Position numbers and translations under genes: made by a program. DNA of 64,000 nt from NCBI GenBank assembly GCA_963765135.1, contig CAVXUX010000006.1, positions 1-64,000 of the forward strand, given 5' to 3'. The notes under the pieces were generated by a model, which made no database searches, had not been told where the DNA came from, and was given only the letters and a program-made list of their open reading frames with translations. This DNA is from JACVRW01 sp963765135. Its GTDB lineage: Bacteria; Actinomycetota; Thermoleophilia; Solirubrobacterales; Thermoleophilaceae. Shown here in pieces: positions 43,937-53,306 of the stretch (positions are counted from its first letter, which is position 1; every line of letters starts with the position of its first letter).

Positions 43937-46181
43937 TCACCGGCAGGGTTCACCCCGCACACGAACGGCGATGGCCCGGGTGTGCCCGGGTTCGAATGGA
44001 TACCCCGCTTCTGCGGGAAGTCGGGCGCGGAATCGGTAGCGTGAGAACGCCACAGCTCCTTCGGAAGCGGTAGCGGACGCGCCAGGCTCCGCTGGCGTCG
44101 GTCCGCACCGTGCGGAACGTCTGCCACCGACCCGACAGCACGACTTGAAGCTCGACGAGTTTCCCGCCCGCGGGTATCGGCAACGAGCGCACACTGCCCA
44201 GCGAAGGTCACCGCCCTGACCGTTCACGCACGCGGCGTGGGCGGGCATGGAGTGTCGAGCTTCCAGGCACGAGCAGCGTGACCTCTCGCTGAGACGGCAG
44301 GGTGGTGCTCGATCCCTGGTAGACGACTCGCAGGACGGCGGTCGCGTTCGCCCTGCCCACGTAGGCAAAGCGCCCGCGCGGGTCCGTCCGGAGCACCGCC
44401 AGCTCGTGCTCAGGGGAAGTGGCTGTTCGCGAGAGCACTTGTACCGTGGGCATCCGCCAGCGGCCTCCCATCGCGGGTCTTCACGACTCCCACGAGCCTG
44501 ACCTCGTGCCCTAGCGAGATCGTTGCCCGCTGCTCAAGGACGGTCCGCCTACCGTGGCCGTGCGCCCGGTGCTTGCTTCGACGTGCCACTACGCCCGCAT
44601 GAACCAACGTGGGGCTCCGGAGCGGCAAGGTCACGGTCATCGGACGTCCGTCGAGCCGCTTCTCGGTGCTGTTCTGGTTCGTGGCCCGGTCCCGCGCCGT
44701 GGCACGCAGCAGGTACGGACCGGGTGGAAGTGCAGCGTCATCGACGCGTGCGATCAGCCGGTCTGCCCTCCTGGCGGGTCGGGAGCGAGGTCCAGACCCC
44801 GGAGCCCTCCGCGCTGAGCTCGATCTGGCCGCTCGCCAGCCCCGACACCTTGTCCGTCACCAGGACGGAAATGAGGGTTGGGTCGGAGGACGAGGGCTCC
44901 TCGAATCCCAGATCGGGTGACTCCGGGTCGTAGCGCAGGGTCACCGGAACTGAAGCATTGGCCGGTTCATGGTTTCCCGCCGCGTCCTCACGCCAGACGC
45001 GCAGTTGCCCACTCGCCGGGGCTCGGCACCGAGAGATCGTCGAGGTGTGTCGACCTCGCCGACCGGCGATCCGTGATGCAGTCGGCGCCGACCAATCGCG
45101 CACAGGCGGTAGTGGCTGGCTGTGATCGGCGCTCGATCACCCTCATCAGGATTGATCCAGGCCGACGTCGAAGTCGTTGCGGTTGCGCCATGCGTCGCCT
45201 CCCTCGATCGTGAGCGGGCACGGCGCCCGGCGCAGTGTTGTCGACGCGGACGGTTACCGGGGAGGACTCCGCCAAGGTTCCCGGCTGCGTCCTCTGCCTG
45301 CAGCGCCATCGGCCTGAGTTCCCTCGCCAAGCGTGGTTGTGTCGACGGCGAGCGAGCCGGGGCCGTTTGGGCAGGGAACGCGGAGGGCGTAGTTGCACGG
45401 CCGTAGACGCGCTCGCCGCGAGAACTCCCGCGAACACGGGCCGCACCGCCCGAACCCCCACGTTGTCCAACGCCCCATAGTTCACCTGCTGCGTTCCGCG
45501 AACCCACTCCCCTCGCGTGAACGCGTTGTCCTGCGTGATCGTCACTCCGGGCGGACTTGTGTCCACGACCGTCGCCGCGGCCGTGAAGGTGCGGATGTAG
45601 TTGAGGTTGCGGGCGGAGCAGTAGGGCGTCTTGTCTGAGCCCACGCAAAGGACTCGTTGCACGACCTTGGTCGCGCCTCCGATGTCGTAGGTCTCGGGCC
45701 TCGGCCATCCGGCGGCTTGGGTCTTGCCCTGGTTGGGGCAACCTCGGTTGGCTCGGACGTTCTTGATCGCAACTGTGGATCCGTCCGGTCGGTCGGCCCA
45801 CAGCTGGAGCGCGTACCGGCAGTCGTGACGACGAGCCTGGCCGGACCAGGTGAAGCGCGCGAATTGGGTTCCCTCCGGGGCCCTCATCACGAAGTACGAG
45901 CGCGAGCCTTGCACGACTCGCCCGGCCCGGACGACGTTGGCCGTCACGAGCCCTCGCATCCCGGGTCCCTCCGGATTGCACGCCCGCCTCCACAACATTC
46001 CGCGGTTGGCGAAGTCTTCGAACGCTCTAGTCGAGAACTCGCTGCGATCGGCCTGGCATGCGTTGATCGTGAACTCGTTCGCCTTGGCCGGAGCGGATCC
46101 AAGTAGGACGAGTGCGAGCCCTGCGATGCCCGCTATCTGACGAAGACTTCCTGCAATACGAACGATGTGGCTGGTGTCCAT
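43937..46181 (-). pseudogene. large secreted Ig-like protein, multiple frameshifts
   Basis: About 748 residues from ATG 46181. A signal peptide (to ...LLGSAPAKA) is followed by an N-terminal domain with CRYALQLWADRPDGSTVAIK and CSARNLNYIRTFTAAATVVD. Ig-like units with the phrase 'DxTAPG / EDAAGN' follow: VRVDNTAPGAVP, REDAAGNHEPANASVPVTL and DPTLISVLVTDKVSGLASG. A carboxypeptidase-regulatory-like part (VRLVGVVKTRDGRPLADA, DPRGRFAYVGRANA) and a last beta domain to TAG at 43937 complete it. Seven or more frame changes are needed. All blocks are in order, so I suspect sequence error over true decay. Function unknown; likely a cell-surface or secreted structural protein. Confidence 0.65.
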
Positions 46182-46344
46182 GAGCCCTGAAGCCCGGATG
46201 GGGTGGAAGCTCGCCCCCCAGGGATCCCATGCGGGCAGCGAGATCCAGCGTATTACGCGGCTGCGCGATTCACCAATACACGGTGGCAGCCCATACAGCT
46301 GTGGTTTCTCGCTCGTAGCGAGAAAAATCTCACGCGGCGAGAGG

Positions 46345-46578
46345 TCACTGGTGCCGGCGGGCGCCCGGCTTCGGCGCCCGGTCCGACCGACGGCCCAATC
46401 GCTCCAGCTGAGCCGTGCCGCGTCGGGGTCGGCGACTCGCGCCCACGGCAATGAAGGTTCCGATGGCGATGGCGCCCACGAGGTAGGCCGCCGCGATCTG
46501 CCCCGTTGCGAAAGCCACGATCGGAACTGCGCCGCTGAGTGCCATTGCGGCTGGTAGGAGCTTGGCGTCGAAGTGCAT
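46345..46578 (-). CDS. small membrane protein (hypothetical)
   Basis: A 77-aa frame: MHFDAKLLPAAMALSGAVPI starts one of two hydrophobic segments (7-25 and 29-47), followed by a basic tail. No family is recognised. Because neighbouring genes carry frameshifts, the basic tail may be out of frame. 46182-46344 holds nothing I can support. Confidence 0.4.
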   Translation of the reverse strand: MHFDAKLLPAAMALSGAVPIVAFATGQIAAAYLVGAIAIGTFIAVGASRRPRRGTAQLERLGRRSDRAPKPGARRHQ

Positions 46579-46591
46579 GGCGGGAGGATCC

Positions 46592-46672
46592 TCAGGGCAA
46601 CGCTAGTGCCGCCACCAGGCCGAGAACGGAAGCGGGTACGAGAGCCAACGTACCGAAGACCCCAGCCCGCAT
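46592..46672 (-). CDS. possible 26-aa hydrophobic peptide
   Basis: ATG 46672 opens a 26-residue frame (MRAGVFGTLALVPASVLGLV and then AALALP) that is a single membrane helix, directly upstream of the 77-aa membrane protein on the same strand. It could be a real small membrane protein or chance. Confidence 0.3.
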   Translation of the reverse strand: MRAGVFGTLALVPASVLGLVAALALP

Positions 46673-46680
46673 GTCACCGA

Positions 46681-46812
46681 TCACGCATCCCTCATCACGT
46701 CCTCGATGTCTTGCCCACGAATGGTCGCGATGGTGGCCACGCAGGATGAGGTCCAGGCCCCAGCCACTGGCGGGGCGCCCACGATTGCGATGTAGTCGCC
46801 GAGTCTGCACAC
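46681..46812 (-). CDS. possible 43-aa protein
   Basis: GTG 46812 opens a 43-residue frame: CRLGDYIAIVGAPPVAGAWT, then SSCVATIATIRGQDIEDVMRDA. The residue mix looks protein-like and unlike a chance frame, and it lies just upstream of two small hydrophobic frames on the same strand. No family recognised; a longer N-terminus may be lost. Confidence 0.35.
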   Translation of the reverse strand: MCRLGDYIAIVGAPPVAGAWTSSCVATIATIRGQDIEDVMRDA

Positions 46813-46870
46813 CCGTGGGAGAAGGAGCGTGGTTGTCAGGCTCGCCCCGTCTCTAGGTGAGGAACGCGGC

Positions 46871-48254
46871 TCAGCCGTGGATCAGCCAGCCGTCGGTCGC
46901 CCGGGCGGCTTCCATCACCGCTTCGGCGAACGCGGGGTGCGGGTGGATCGTTCGGGCCACCTCGGGGTACCCGCCCTCGAGCTCGTGGGCGTTCACGAGC
47001 TCCTGGATCAGGTCGGCCGCCTTCACCGAGCAGATGTGGCCGCCCAGGATCTCGCCGGACACCTTGTCGCCGACGATCTTGACCAGGCCGTTGCGGTCCC
47101 CATAGACCGTTGGCGCTCCGACCGCGCCCATCGGCACCTTGCCGACGACCACGTCGTGGCCCGCTTCCTTCGCGGCCTTCTCCGTCAACCCGAACGACGC
47201 CACCTGCGGGTAGCAGAACGTCACCGCCGGCACGTACGTGTAGTCGATCTCGTGGACCTCGTGCCCGGCCGCGTCCTCGACCGCGATGATCCCCTCGTCC
47301 GACGCCTTGTGGGCCAGCGCGGGCCCGGGGACCATGTCGCCGATCGCCCACACGCCAGGGCGTGACGTGCGCAGCCGGCCGTCCACCTTGATCAGCCCGC
47401 GCTCGTCGCGCTCGATTCCCGCTTCGTCCAGCCCCAGGCCCTCCACGTCCGGGGCGCGGCCCGCGGCGATCACGAGGTAGTCGACCTCGGCCTTCTCGCC
47501 GTTGAACGACACCTCGACGCCGGAGTCGGAAGCCGAAGCGCCCTCCACCTTCGCCCCGGTCTCGATCCGCACGTTCTGCTTCTTGATCTCCCGCGCGCAG
47601 GCCCGCGCGATGTCCTCGTCCTCCAGCGGCAGGATCTGGTCGAGCGCCTCGAGCAGCAGCACGTCGGTGCCGAGCCGCCCCAGCGCGGATGCGATCTCCG
47701 TGCCCGATGCGCCGGCGCCGATGATCGCGAGCTTCGAGGGCTGCTCGTTCAGCAGCCACATCCCGGCGGTGTCCAGGATGCGATCGCCGAACTGCAGGTC
47801 GAGCAAGGGCTTCGCCACCGACCCGGTCGCAAGGATCACCCGCTCCGTCTCGATCTCGGTCCCGTCGAACTGGCCGCCGATCTTCACGTTGCCGTCGTCG
47901 GTGACCGAGCCGAAGCCCTCGATCAAATCGATCTTGTTCTTCTTGAACAGCCCGGCGACGCCGCCGGTCAGCGTCTTGATGACCGCGTCGCGATGCTTGG
48001 TCGCGCCCGCGTAGTCCACCGAGGCGCCCTCGACCTTGATCCCGAAGTCGCCCGCGTGCTCGCACCTCCGTGAACACCTCCGCCACGCGCAGGATCGCCT
48101 TCGCCGGGATGCACGCCTCGTTCAGACAGCGACCGCCGGTGTTGCCCTTCTCGACAACTGCGGTCTTGAGTCCGAGCTGTGCGGCACGGATCGCGGCGAC
48201 GTAGCCGCCCGGTCCCGAACCGATCACGATGCAGTCGTACTTGCTCTCGGGCAT
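46871..48254 (-). CDS. lpdA: dihydrolipoyl dehydrogenase (one frameshift)
   Basis: FAD-dependent E3 of about 460 aa: CIVIGSGPGGYVAAIRAAQL (FAD), redox pair in GGRCLNEACIPAKAIL (the family norm is CLNxGCIPSK, so Gly and Ser are replaced by Ala), NAD motif IIGAGASGTEIASALGRLG, and HPHPAFAEAVMEAA at the interface. A +1 shift near 48058 separates VFTEVR from EHAGDFGIKVEG; length is 3n+1. It reoxidises lipoyl groups on the pyruvate dehydrogenase E2 encoded 7.6 kb away. ATG 48254. Confidence 0.92.
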
Positions 48255-48294
48255 GCGGGCGAAGACTGTAGCGACAGGTAGTCTCGCCCGCCGA

Positions 48295-49332
48295 ATGGCG
48301 ACCGACTCACGCAGGCGCGACTGGCGCGACGGCGCGCTCGTGGGCCTCGCCGGCCTGCTGATCCTCCTGATCGCCGACGCGCTCGTCCAAGACGCCCGCA
48401 CGCCGCGCGGCGACGACCAGATCTACGAGCTGATGGCGAACGACCCGTTCGAGACCCACAGCTTCCCGTTCGCGTACCGCTTCCTCGTGCCGACGATCGT
48501 GCACGTCATGCCGTTCAGCAACGAGCTCTCGTTCAGCCTGCTCGCCTGGCTGTCCACGGCGGCCTGCGGCGCGATCGCCTACGTCCTGATGCGCCGCTTC
48601 GACGTCAAGCCGTGGCTGGCGGCAAGCCTGGCGCTCTGCCTCGTCATGTGTCCGCCGCTGTTCGTCGTCTCGCTGCGTCAGGGCCACAACGTCGACCCCG
48701 AGACCGTGCTCGTCATGCTCGTCGGCGGCCTGGCCATCGCCGACCGCCGGCCGCTCGCGCTCGGCATCACGGTCGCGGTCGGCGCCACGATCCGCGAGTC
48801 GTCCCTGTTCCTGATCCCGTTCGCCTACGCCTACTGGGCGGCGCGGCCGATCGACATGCAGGCGCTCAAGCGCACGCTCGCCGCCGGCCTCCCGGGCCTG
48901 GCGATCTACGCGGCGGTGAGGACGGGCGTCCCGACCACCCCCAACCGCTACGGCAGCGTCCGCAGCATCGTCGAGGAGGTCTTCGACGACCCGAAGGTCG
49001 AGCTGCGCCGCATCTTCAGCTCGTTCGGCCCGCTCTGGTTCGCCGCGCCGTTCGCGCTGCCGACGCTGCGCTACGCGCGCGCCGGCCTGGCGTTGTTCGG
49101 CTGCTGCCTGCTCGGCTTCCTGTTCGCGCGCGACTGGGGCCGCGTGATCCTGCTGTCGGCCCCGGTCATGTACGTGGCCGGGGCGCACGTGCTCGACGAC
49201 CGCCGCCGGCTCGCGATCGCCGCCGTGCTGGCTTTCGTGGCGCTGGACGTGGGCTACGCCGTGTACATGCAGGTGCACGGCGTGGAGTCGAACATCGTCA
49301 ACGGGCCGCTGCCGAGCTACCCGATCCGCTAG
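48295..49332 (+). CDS. polytopic membrane protein (GT-C-like)
   Basis: A 345-aa protein with about eight hydrophobic segments. The first extracytoplasmic loop has FPFAYRFLVPTIVHVMPF, and later parts include SLRQGHNVDPETVLVML and GATIRESSLFLIPFAYAYW. The layout resembles lipid-linked glycosyltransferases of the GT-C type, but no DxD motif is clear. Divergent from lpdA with a 40-bp gap. Its TAG shares CTAG with the convergent gene's TAG. Confidence 0.75.
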   Translation: MATDSRRRDWRDGALVGLAGLLILLIADALVQDARTPRGDDQIYELMANDPFETHSFPFAYRFLVPTIVHVMPFSNELSFSLLAWLSTAACGAIAYVLMRRFDVKPWLAASLALCLVMCPPLFVVSLRQGHNVDPETVLVMLVGGLAIADRRPLALGITVAVGATIRESSLFLIPFAYAYWAARPIDMQALKRTLAAGLPGLAIYAAVRTGVPTTPNRYGSVRSIVEEVFDDPKVELRRIFSSFGPLWFAAPFALPTLRYARAGLALFGCCLLGFLFARDWGRVILLSAPVMYVAGAHVLDDRRRLAIAAVLAFVALDVGYAVYMQVHGVESNIVNGPLPSYPIR

Positions 49333-49922
49333 GACGAGCCCGGGCGCTCCGGCATCTGGATCCGGGCCATCGCCTTGACCAGGAACCAGAACAGCGTCCC
49401 GGACAGGACGAGGATCAGCGAGACGAGCACGAACGCCCACCAGTTGACGGCCTGGATCAACCCCAGCGCGGAGACGACGATCGTGAGCGCGAGCAGCGTC
49501 TGCATCCCGAGCACCGCCCAGTAGCGCGCCTTCCACATCCCGTACGCCACGAGGCCGAGCACCGCGGCGGCGATGAGGCTTCCGGTGACGTTGCTGCCTG
49601 GCGACACCGTGTCCTCGCCGGCGTTGTAGCCGAACGCCAGGGCGATCAGGTTGGCGAGGGCGAGCACCGCGGCGGCGATGGCGCCGACCGTCACGGCGGT
49701 GGGGCGCTGGCCGGGGCGAAGCGGCTTGAGGGCGGCGCGGGCGGCGTCGTCGCGGGCGCGGGAGCGCGAGTAGCCGCCGGCGGGCTGAGCGGGCCCGGAA
49801 GCGGCCGAAGCGCGCGTTGGGGGAGCGCCCGAGGGAGCCGAAGCGGACTGCGACGCAGCGGCCGGGCGCGCCGTTCCCCTCCGCCGCTTGCGGCTCTTGC
49901 GATTCCGCGCCACGCCGCGCAC
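49329..49922 (-). CDS. four-helix membrane protein
   Basis: A 197-aa protein. The first 75 residues are basic and low complexity (NRKSRKRRRGTARPAAAS), then four hydrophobic helices (about 78-98, 112-130, 136-155, 162-184). No catalytic motif is seen. Long basic cytoplasmic tails of this sort may bind nucleic acid or acidic lipid. Function unknown. Its stop is on the CTAG shared with the neighbouring plus-strand gene. Confidence 0.7.
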   Translation of the reverse strand: MRGVARNRKSRKRRRGTARPAAASQSASAPSGAPPTRASAASGPAQPAGGYSRSRARDDAARAALKPLRPGQRPTAVTVGAIAAAVLALANLIALAFGYNAGEDTVSPGSNVTGSLIAAAVLGLVAYGMWKARYWAVLGMQTLLALTIVVSALGLIQAVNWWAFVLVSLILVLSGTLFWFLVKAMARIQMPERPGSS

Positions 49923-49964
49923 CTTAGCCCTGGGGGCGCATCGATCTCTAGGCTCCCGGTTTCC

Positions 49965-51107
49965 ATGCCGCGTATGCAGCGCCCCCTGATCCTGCTCGCG
50001 GCGACCGTGGCGCTGCTGCTCGCATGGTCGCCCCCGGCCACGGCCAAGCGCAAGGTGCCGCGCGGCTTCTACGGCGTCATGTGGGACCGCGCCGCCACGG
50101 ACGCGCCCGAGGCCGAGCAGGAGGCCCAGTGGTCGCTGATGGCGAGCAGCGGCGTGGAGTCGGTCCGCACGGTCTTCAACTGGGCGCGCGCCCAGCCCGA
50201 GCCCGGGCGTGACCGACTACTCCTACACGGACCGCGTCGTCGGCCTCGCCGCCAGCCACAACATCCAGCTGGTGCCGGTGGTCCGCACGGCGCCGGCCTG
50301 GGCCAAGCGCAACCCGTTCCAACCTGGCTCGCCCCCCAAGAACACGTCCGACTACACGGTCTTCCTGACCGCGCTGATCGGCCGCTACGGCCCCGCCGGC
50401 TCGTACTGGACCGAGCACCCCGAGGTGCCCAAGCTGCCGGTGCGCACCTGGCAGATCTGGAACGAGCCCCACCTGAACATCTGGTGGAACACCGACGGCC
50501 GCTCCCCGAACGCCTGGGCGCGCGAGTACGCGCGCCTGCTGAAGGCCTCCAAGATCGCCATCGACGCCGCCGACCCCGGCGCCACGGTCGTCCTCGCCGC
50601 CCTGGCCGACTACGCGTGGAGCCACCTCGCCCGCCTCAACAAGTTCAAGATCAGCCGCTACTACGACGTGGTCGCGATCAACCTGTTCACCTCGCGCCCG
50701 GGCTACGTCATGCGCGGGGTGCGGCTGGTCCGCCGCGTCATGCGCCCGGCGGGGCGCAGCGCAAGCCGGTCTGGCTGACCGAGTCGACCTGGCCCGCCGG
50801 CAAGGGCCGCGTCTCGCGCCCGTCGGTCGCCTGGCAGCGCTCCTGGTACACGACCGATCAGGGCATGGCCGATCGGGTCCGCGGCATCTACTCGCTCGCC
50901 GCCAAGGTCCGGCGCAAGCTCCGGATCGGGCGGGTGGTCTGGTACACGTGGTCGTCGGCCTACGCGGACAACGACCTGTTCGACTACTCCGGCCTGGTCC
51001 GCTTCTCCGGCGGCGAGTACGAGCCGCGCCCGGCGCTGGCCGCCTACGCCGCCAGCGCGCGCCGCTACCAGGGCTGCGCGAAGAGCTCGCTCGGCGTCTG
51101 CGACTAG
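49965..51107 (+). CDS. secreted clan GH-A glycoside hydrolase-like protein (two frameshifts)
   Basis: About 380 aa: signal peptide (1-27, ...PPATA), then a TIM-barrel glycosidase: GFYGVMWDRAAT, RTVFNWARAQPE, acid/base Glu in WQIWNEPHLNIWW, and the probable nucleophile Glu in VWLTESTWPAGKG. Frames change near 50207 and 50755, one gain and one loss (length 3n). It belongs with GH39/GH5-like proteins found in Solirubrobacterales. Two more of this type lie at 52036-54711 on the other strand. It probably acts on an extracellular polysaccharide. Confidence 0.8.
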   Translation: MPRMQRPLILLAATVALLLAWSPPATAKRKVPRGFYGVMWDRAATDAPEAEQEAQWSLMASSGVESVRTVFNWARAQPEPGRDRLLLHGPRRRPRRQPQHPAGAGGPHGAGLGQAQPVPTWLAPQEHVRLHGLPDRADRPLRPRRLVLDRAPRGAQAAGAHLADLERAPPEHLVEHRRPLPERLGARVRAPAEGLQDRHRRRRPRRHGRPRRPGRLRVEPPRPPQQVQDQPLLRRGRDQPVHLAPGLRHARGAAGPPRHAPGGAQRKPVWLTESTWPAGKGRVSRPSVAWQRSWYTTDQGMADRVRGIYSLAAKVRRKLRIGRVVWYTWSSAYADNDLFDYSGLVRFSGGEYEPRPALAAYAASARRYQGCAKSSLGVCD

Positions 51108-51413
51108 CGGACCCGTACGACCTGCGACATCAGCACCGGGTGGATCGAGCAGTAGAGCCGGTACTCGCCCGGCACCGAGAAGCGCTGCGACTGGGTGCGG
51201 TTGCGCACGGTCGCGGTGGCGAAGCCGCGCGGTCCGTGCACGAGCGTCGCGTCGTGGATGCGGTCGTCCCTGAAGCGCCAGCGCCTAGGTGGTGAGAGCG
51301 GGGTCGGCCCGGTGCTCCGGCGGCGGCGGGGTGGTGAAGTAGGGCAGCTGCGCGCTGGCCTGCGCCGGCAGCGCGAGCACCACGAGGCCGGCGAGGAGGA
51401 CTAGGCGGCGCAC
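51104..51413 (-). CDS. secreted cupredoxin-like copper protein (one frameshift)
   Basis: A short gene of about 102 residues. A signal peptide starts at GTG 51413 (MRRLVLLAGLVVLALPAQAS); after a shift near 51297 the mature part reads WRFRDDRIHDATLVHGPRGF, then FSVPGEYRLYCSIHPVLMSQ. The type 1 copper ligands are His in RIHD and Cys, His, Met in YCSIHPVLM. Length is 3n+1, so one extra base explains the internal TAG. Its start overlaps the thiE stop by 13 bp and its stop sits on the shared CTAG with the GH-A gene. Confidence 0.68.
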
Positions 51414-52039
51414 AGCACCTCATGTAACACCCGGGCCGCCCGTTCGGGGTCCTCCGCATCGCGAATTGCGCGCACGACCACCACCCGGCGCGCGCCCGCG
51501 GCGACCACCTCGGCCACGTTGCCCGAGTCGATCCCGCCGATCGCGAACCACGGCACGTCGCCGCCTCGCGAGGCGGCGTAGCGCACGTAGTCGAGCCCGG
51601 CCGCGGGGCGGCCGGCCTTGGTCGGGGTCTCCCAGACCGGCCCGACGCTGAGCTGGTCGGCGCCGGAGCGCAGCGCCGCGTCGAACTGCTCGGGCGAGTG
51701 CGTCGACAGCCCGATCAGCACGTCCGGGCCGAGCTGCTCGCGCGCCTCGGCGACCGGCGTGTCGTCCTGGCCCAGGTGCACGCCGTCGGCGCCCGCCTCG
51801 CGCGCCAGGTCGGGCCGGTCGTTGAGCCAGAACAGCGCGCCGTGCTCGGCGCAGAGCGCCCTGAAGCGAGCGGCCGCGCTCAGGATCTCGTCGTCGCCCG
51901 CGTGCTTGTCGCGCAGCTGGACCATGTCCACCCCGCCGCGCAGGGCCGGGCCGAGCACCGGCTCGGCCGCGGCCTCCACGACGAGGTAGAGCCGGGCTCG
52001 CCGCAGGCGCTCGCGCGCGGCGACGAGCCCTTCGCTCAC
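51401..52039 (-). CDS. thiE: thiamine-phosphate synthase
   Basis: A 212-aa TIM-barrel enzyme joining HMP-PP and thiazole phosphate to thiamine phosphate: DMVQLRDKHAGDDEI, FWLNDRPDLAREAGADGVHL, GQDDTP, IGLSTHSPEQFDAAL, GADQLSVGPVWETPTKAG and FAIGGIDSGNVAEVV. GTG 52039 overlaps the preceding glycosidase gene's stop (GTGA). It is separate from the thiO-thiSG cluster 3 kb away, which reads the opposite way under a TPP riboswitch; thiE itself shows no riboswitch. Confidence 0.94.
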   Translation of the reverse strand: MSEGLVAARERLRRARLYLVVEAAAEPVLGPALRGGVDMVQLRDKHAGDDEILSAAARFRALCAEHGALFWLNDRPDLAREAGADGVHLGQDDTPVAEAREQLGPDVLIGLSTHSPEQFDAALRSGADQLSVGPVWETPTKAGRPAAGLDYVRYAASRGGDVPWFAIGGIDSGNVAEVVAAGARRVVVVRAIRDAEDPERAARVLHEVLCAA

Positions 52040-53269
52040 AGGACCGCGGGGTTGGGCCGCGCCGCCGGCAGTGCGATCGATCCGCCGGGCCGCTTGACCT
52101 TGCCGCGGTTGGCGTTGAACCAGCGCTGCAGCGCACCGAACTGCGGGTACTTCTTGCCGCTCGGCGAGAGCAGCGCCAGGTTGAAGAACGCCGAGCTCGA
52201 GTTGGCCGGCGGCGAGACCAGCAGGTACTGCAGCTGGCTCTTCACCCGCGAGTTCTTCAGGGCGATCGTGTACGCCTGCTGGAGGTAGCGCGTGCGCTGC
52301 TTCGGCGGCAGCGCCCGGTGACCGTTGGCGAAGTAGCCGTACTCGGTCAGGTAGAGCGGCATGCGCGAGCCGTTGTTGGTGCGCAGCGCGCCGACCTTCC
52401 GCAGCTTGTCGAGCGCCTTGGTGAGCCGGCTGAGCGTCCCGATCGTGACGTTGTCCACGCCCGGGTACTGGTAGTCGGGCGCGTGCCGGAAGTCATACGG
52501 GTGGTGCGCGTAGCCGTCCGCCTTGAGCGGCGAGCAGCCGCCGACGCGCTTGTACTTGGCGTTGACGCAGGCGACCTTGCGCAGGAACGCGATCGGCGAG
52601 GTGGACAGGCCCGGGCGCCCGTAGGGGCTCGTCTCGCCGATCAGCACCTTCGCCCGCCGATCGGCCTTCTTGATGGCCGTGTAGCCGCGCGTATAGAGGC
52701 TGCGGTAGAGCCCCGGGCCGTTCGCCAGCGGGCCCAGCCAGGTGCGCCAGTTGGGCTCGTTCCAGATGCTGTAGCGGTCCACCCGGCCGGCGAAGTGCTC
52801 GGCCACGACCCCGGCCCACTTGCCGAACTCCGCCGTGTTCGGCTTGTACCAGGCCTGCTTCACCGAGGCCTTCGGGCGCGCCCAGCGCGGCGCCGGGCCG
52901 GTGAGCGAGAGGTGGATCCGGATGCCCTTGTCGGCGGCGGAGTCGACCAGCTGGTCGAACGCGTCGAAGCAGATAGGGGATCTGGGCCGGCTTGCGCCGC
53001 GCGTTGTAGACCGCGGGCGGCATCGTGTAGGCCCAGAGCAGGTTCACGCGCAGCCGGGTGACGCCGATCTGGCGGGCGAGCCGGAAGCCCTCCTCGCGGT
53101 CGACGCGCTTGCCTCCCAGCAGGAAGGTCGCGTCGTCCTGTAGCGCCAGCTCCATCCCGCGCGCGGCACGCGTCTCACCGGGCGAGACCAGGCAGCCGGT
53201 CAGCAGCACGGATGCCGCCACCACGGCGGCCAGCAGGACTCGTGTTGGACGTACGGGCACAACAGTCAC
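52036..53269 (-). CDS. clan GH-A glycosidase-like lipoprotein (one frameshift)
   Basis: About 411 aa: lipoprotein signal with ASVLLTGCLVS, then TIM-barrel features RVNLLWAYTMPPAVYN, acid/base Glu in YSIWNEPNWRTWLGP and nucleophile Glu in PLYLTEYGYFANGH. A +1 shift near 52974 separates QIPYL from CFDAFDQLVDSAADKG; length is 3n+1. Coupled to thiE by a GTGA overlap, an odd pairing with no clear metabolic reason. Paralogous to the next gene upstream (IWNEPN, YHPY and TEFGY/TEYGY shared). Confidence 0.8.
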
Positions 53270-53306
53270 GTGAACGGATTCTCCTTGGGGGAGTCGATGG
53301 AACGGA

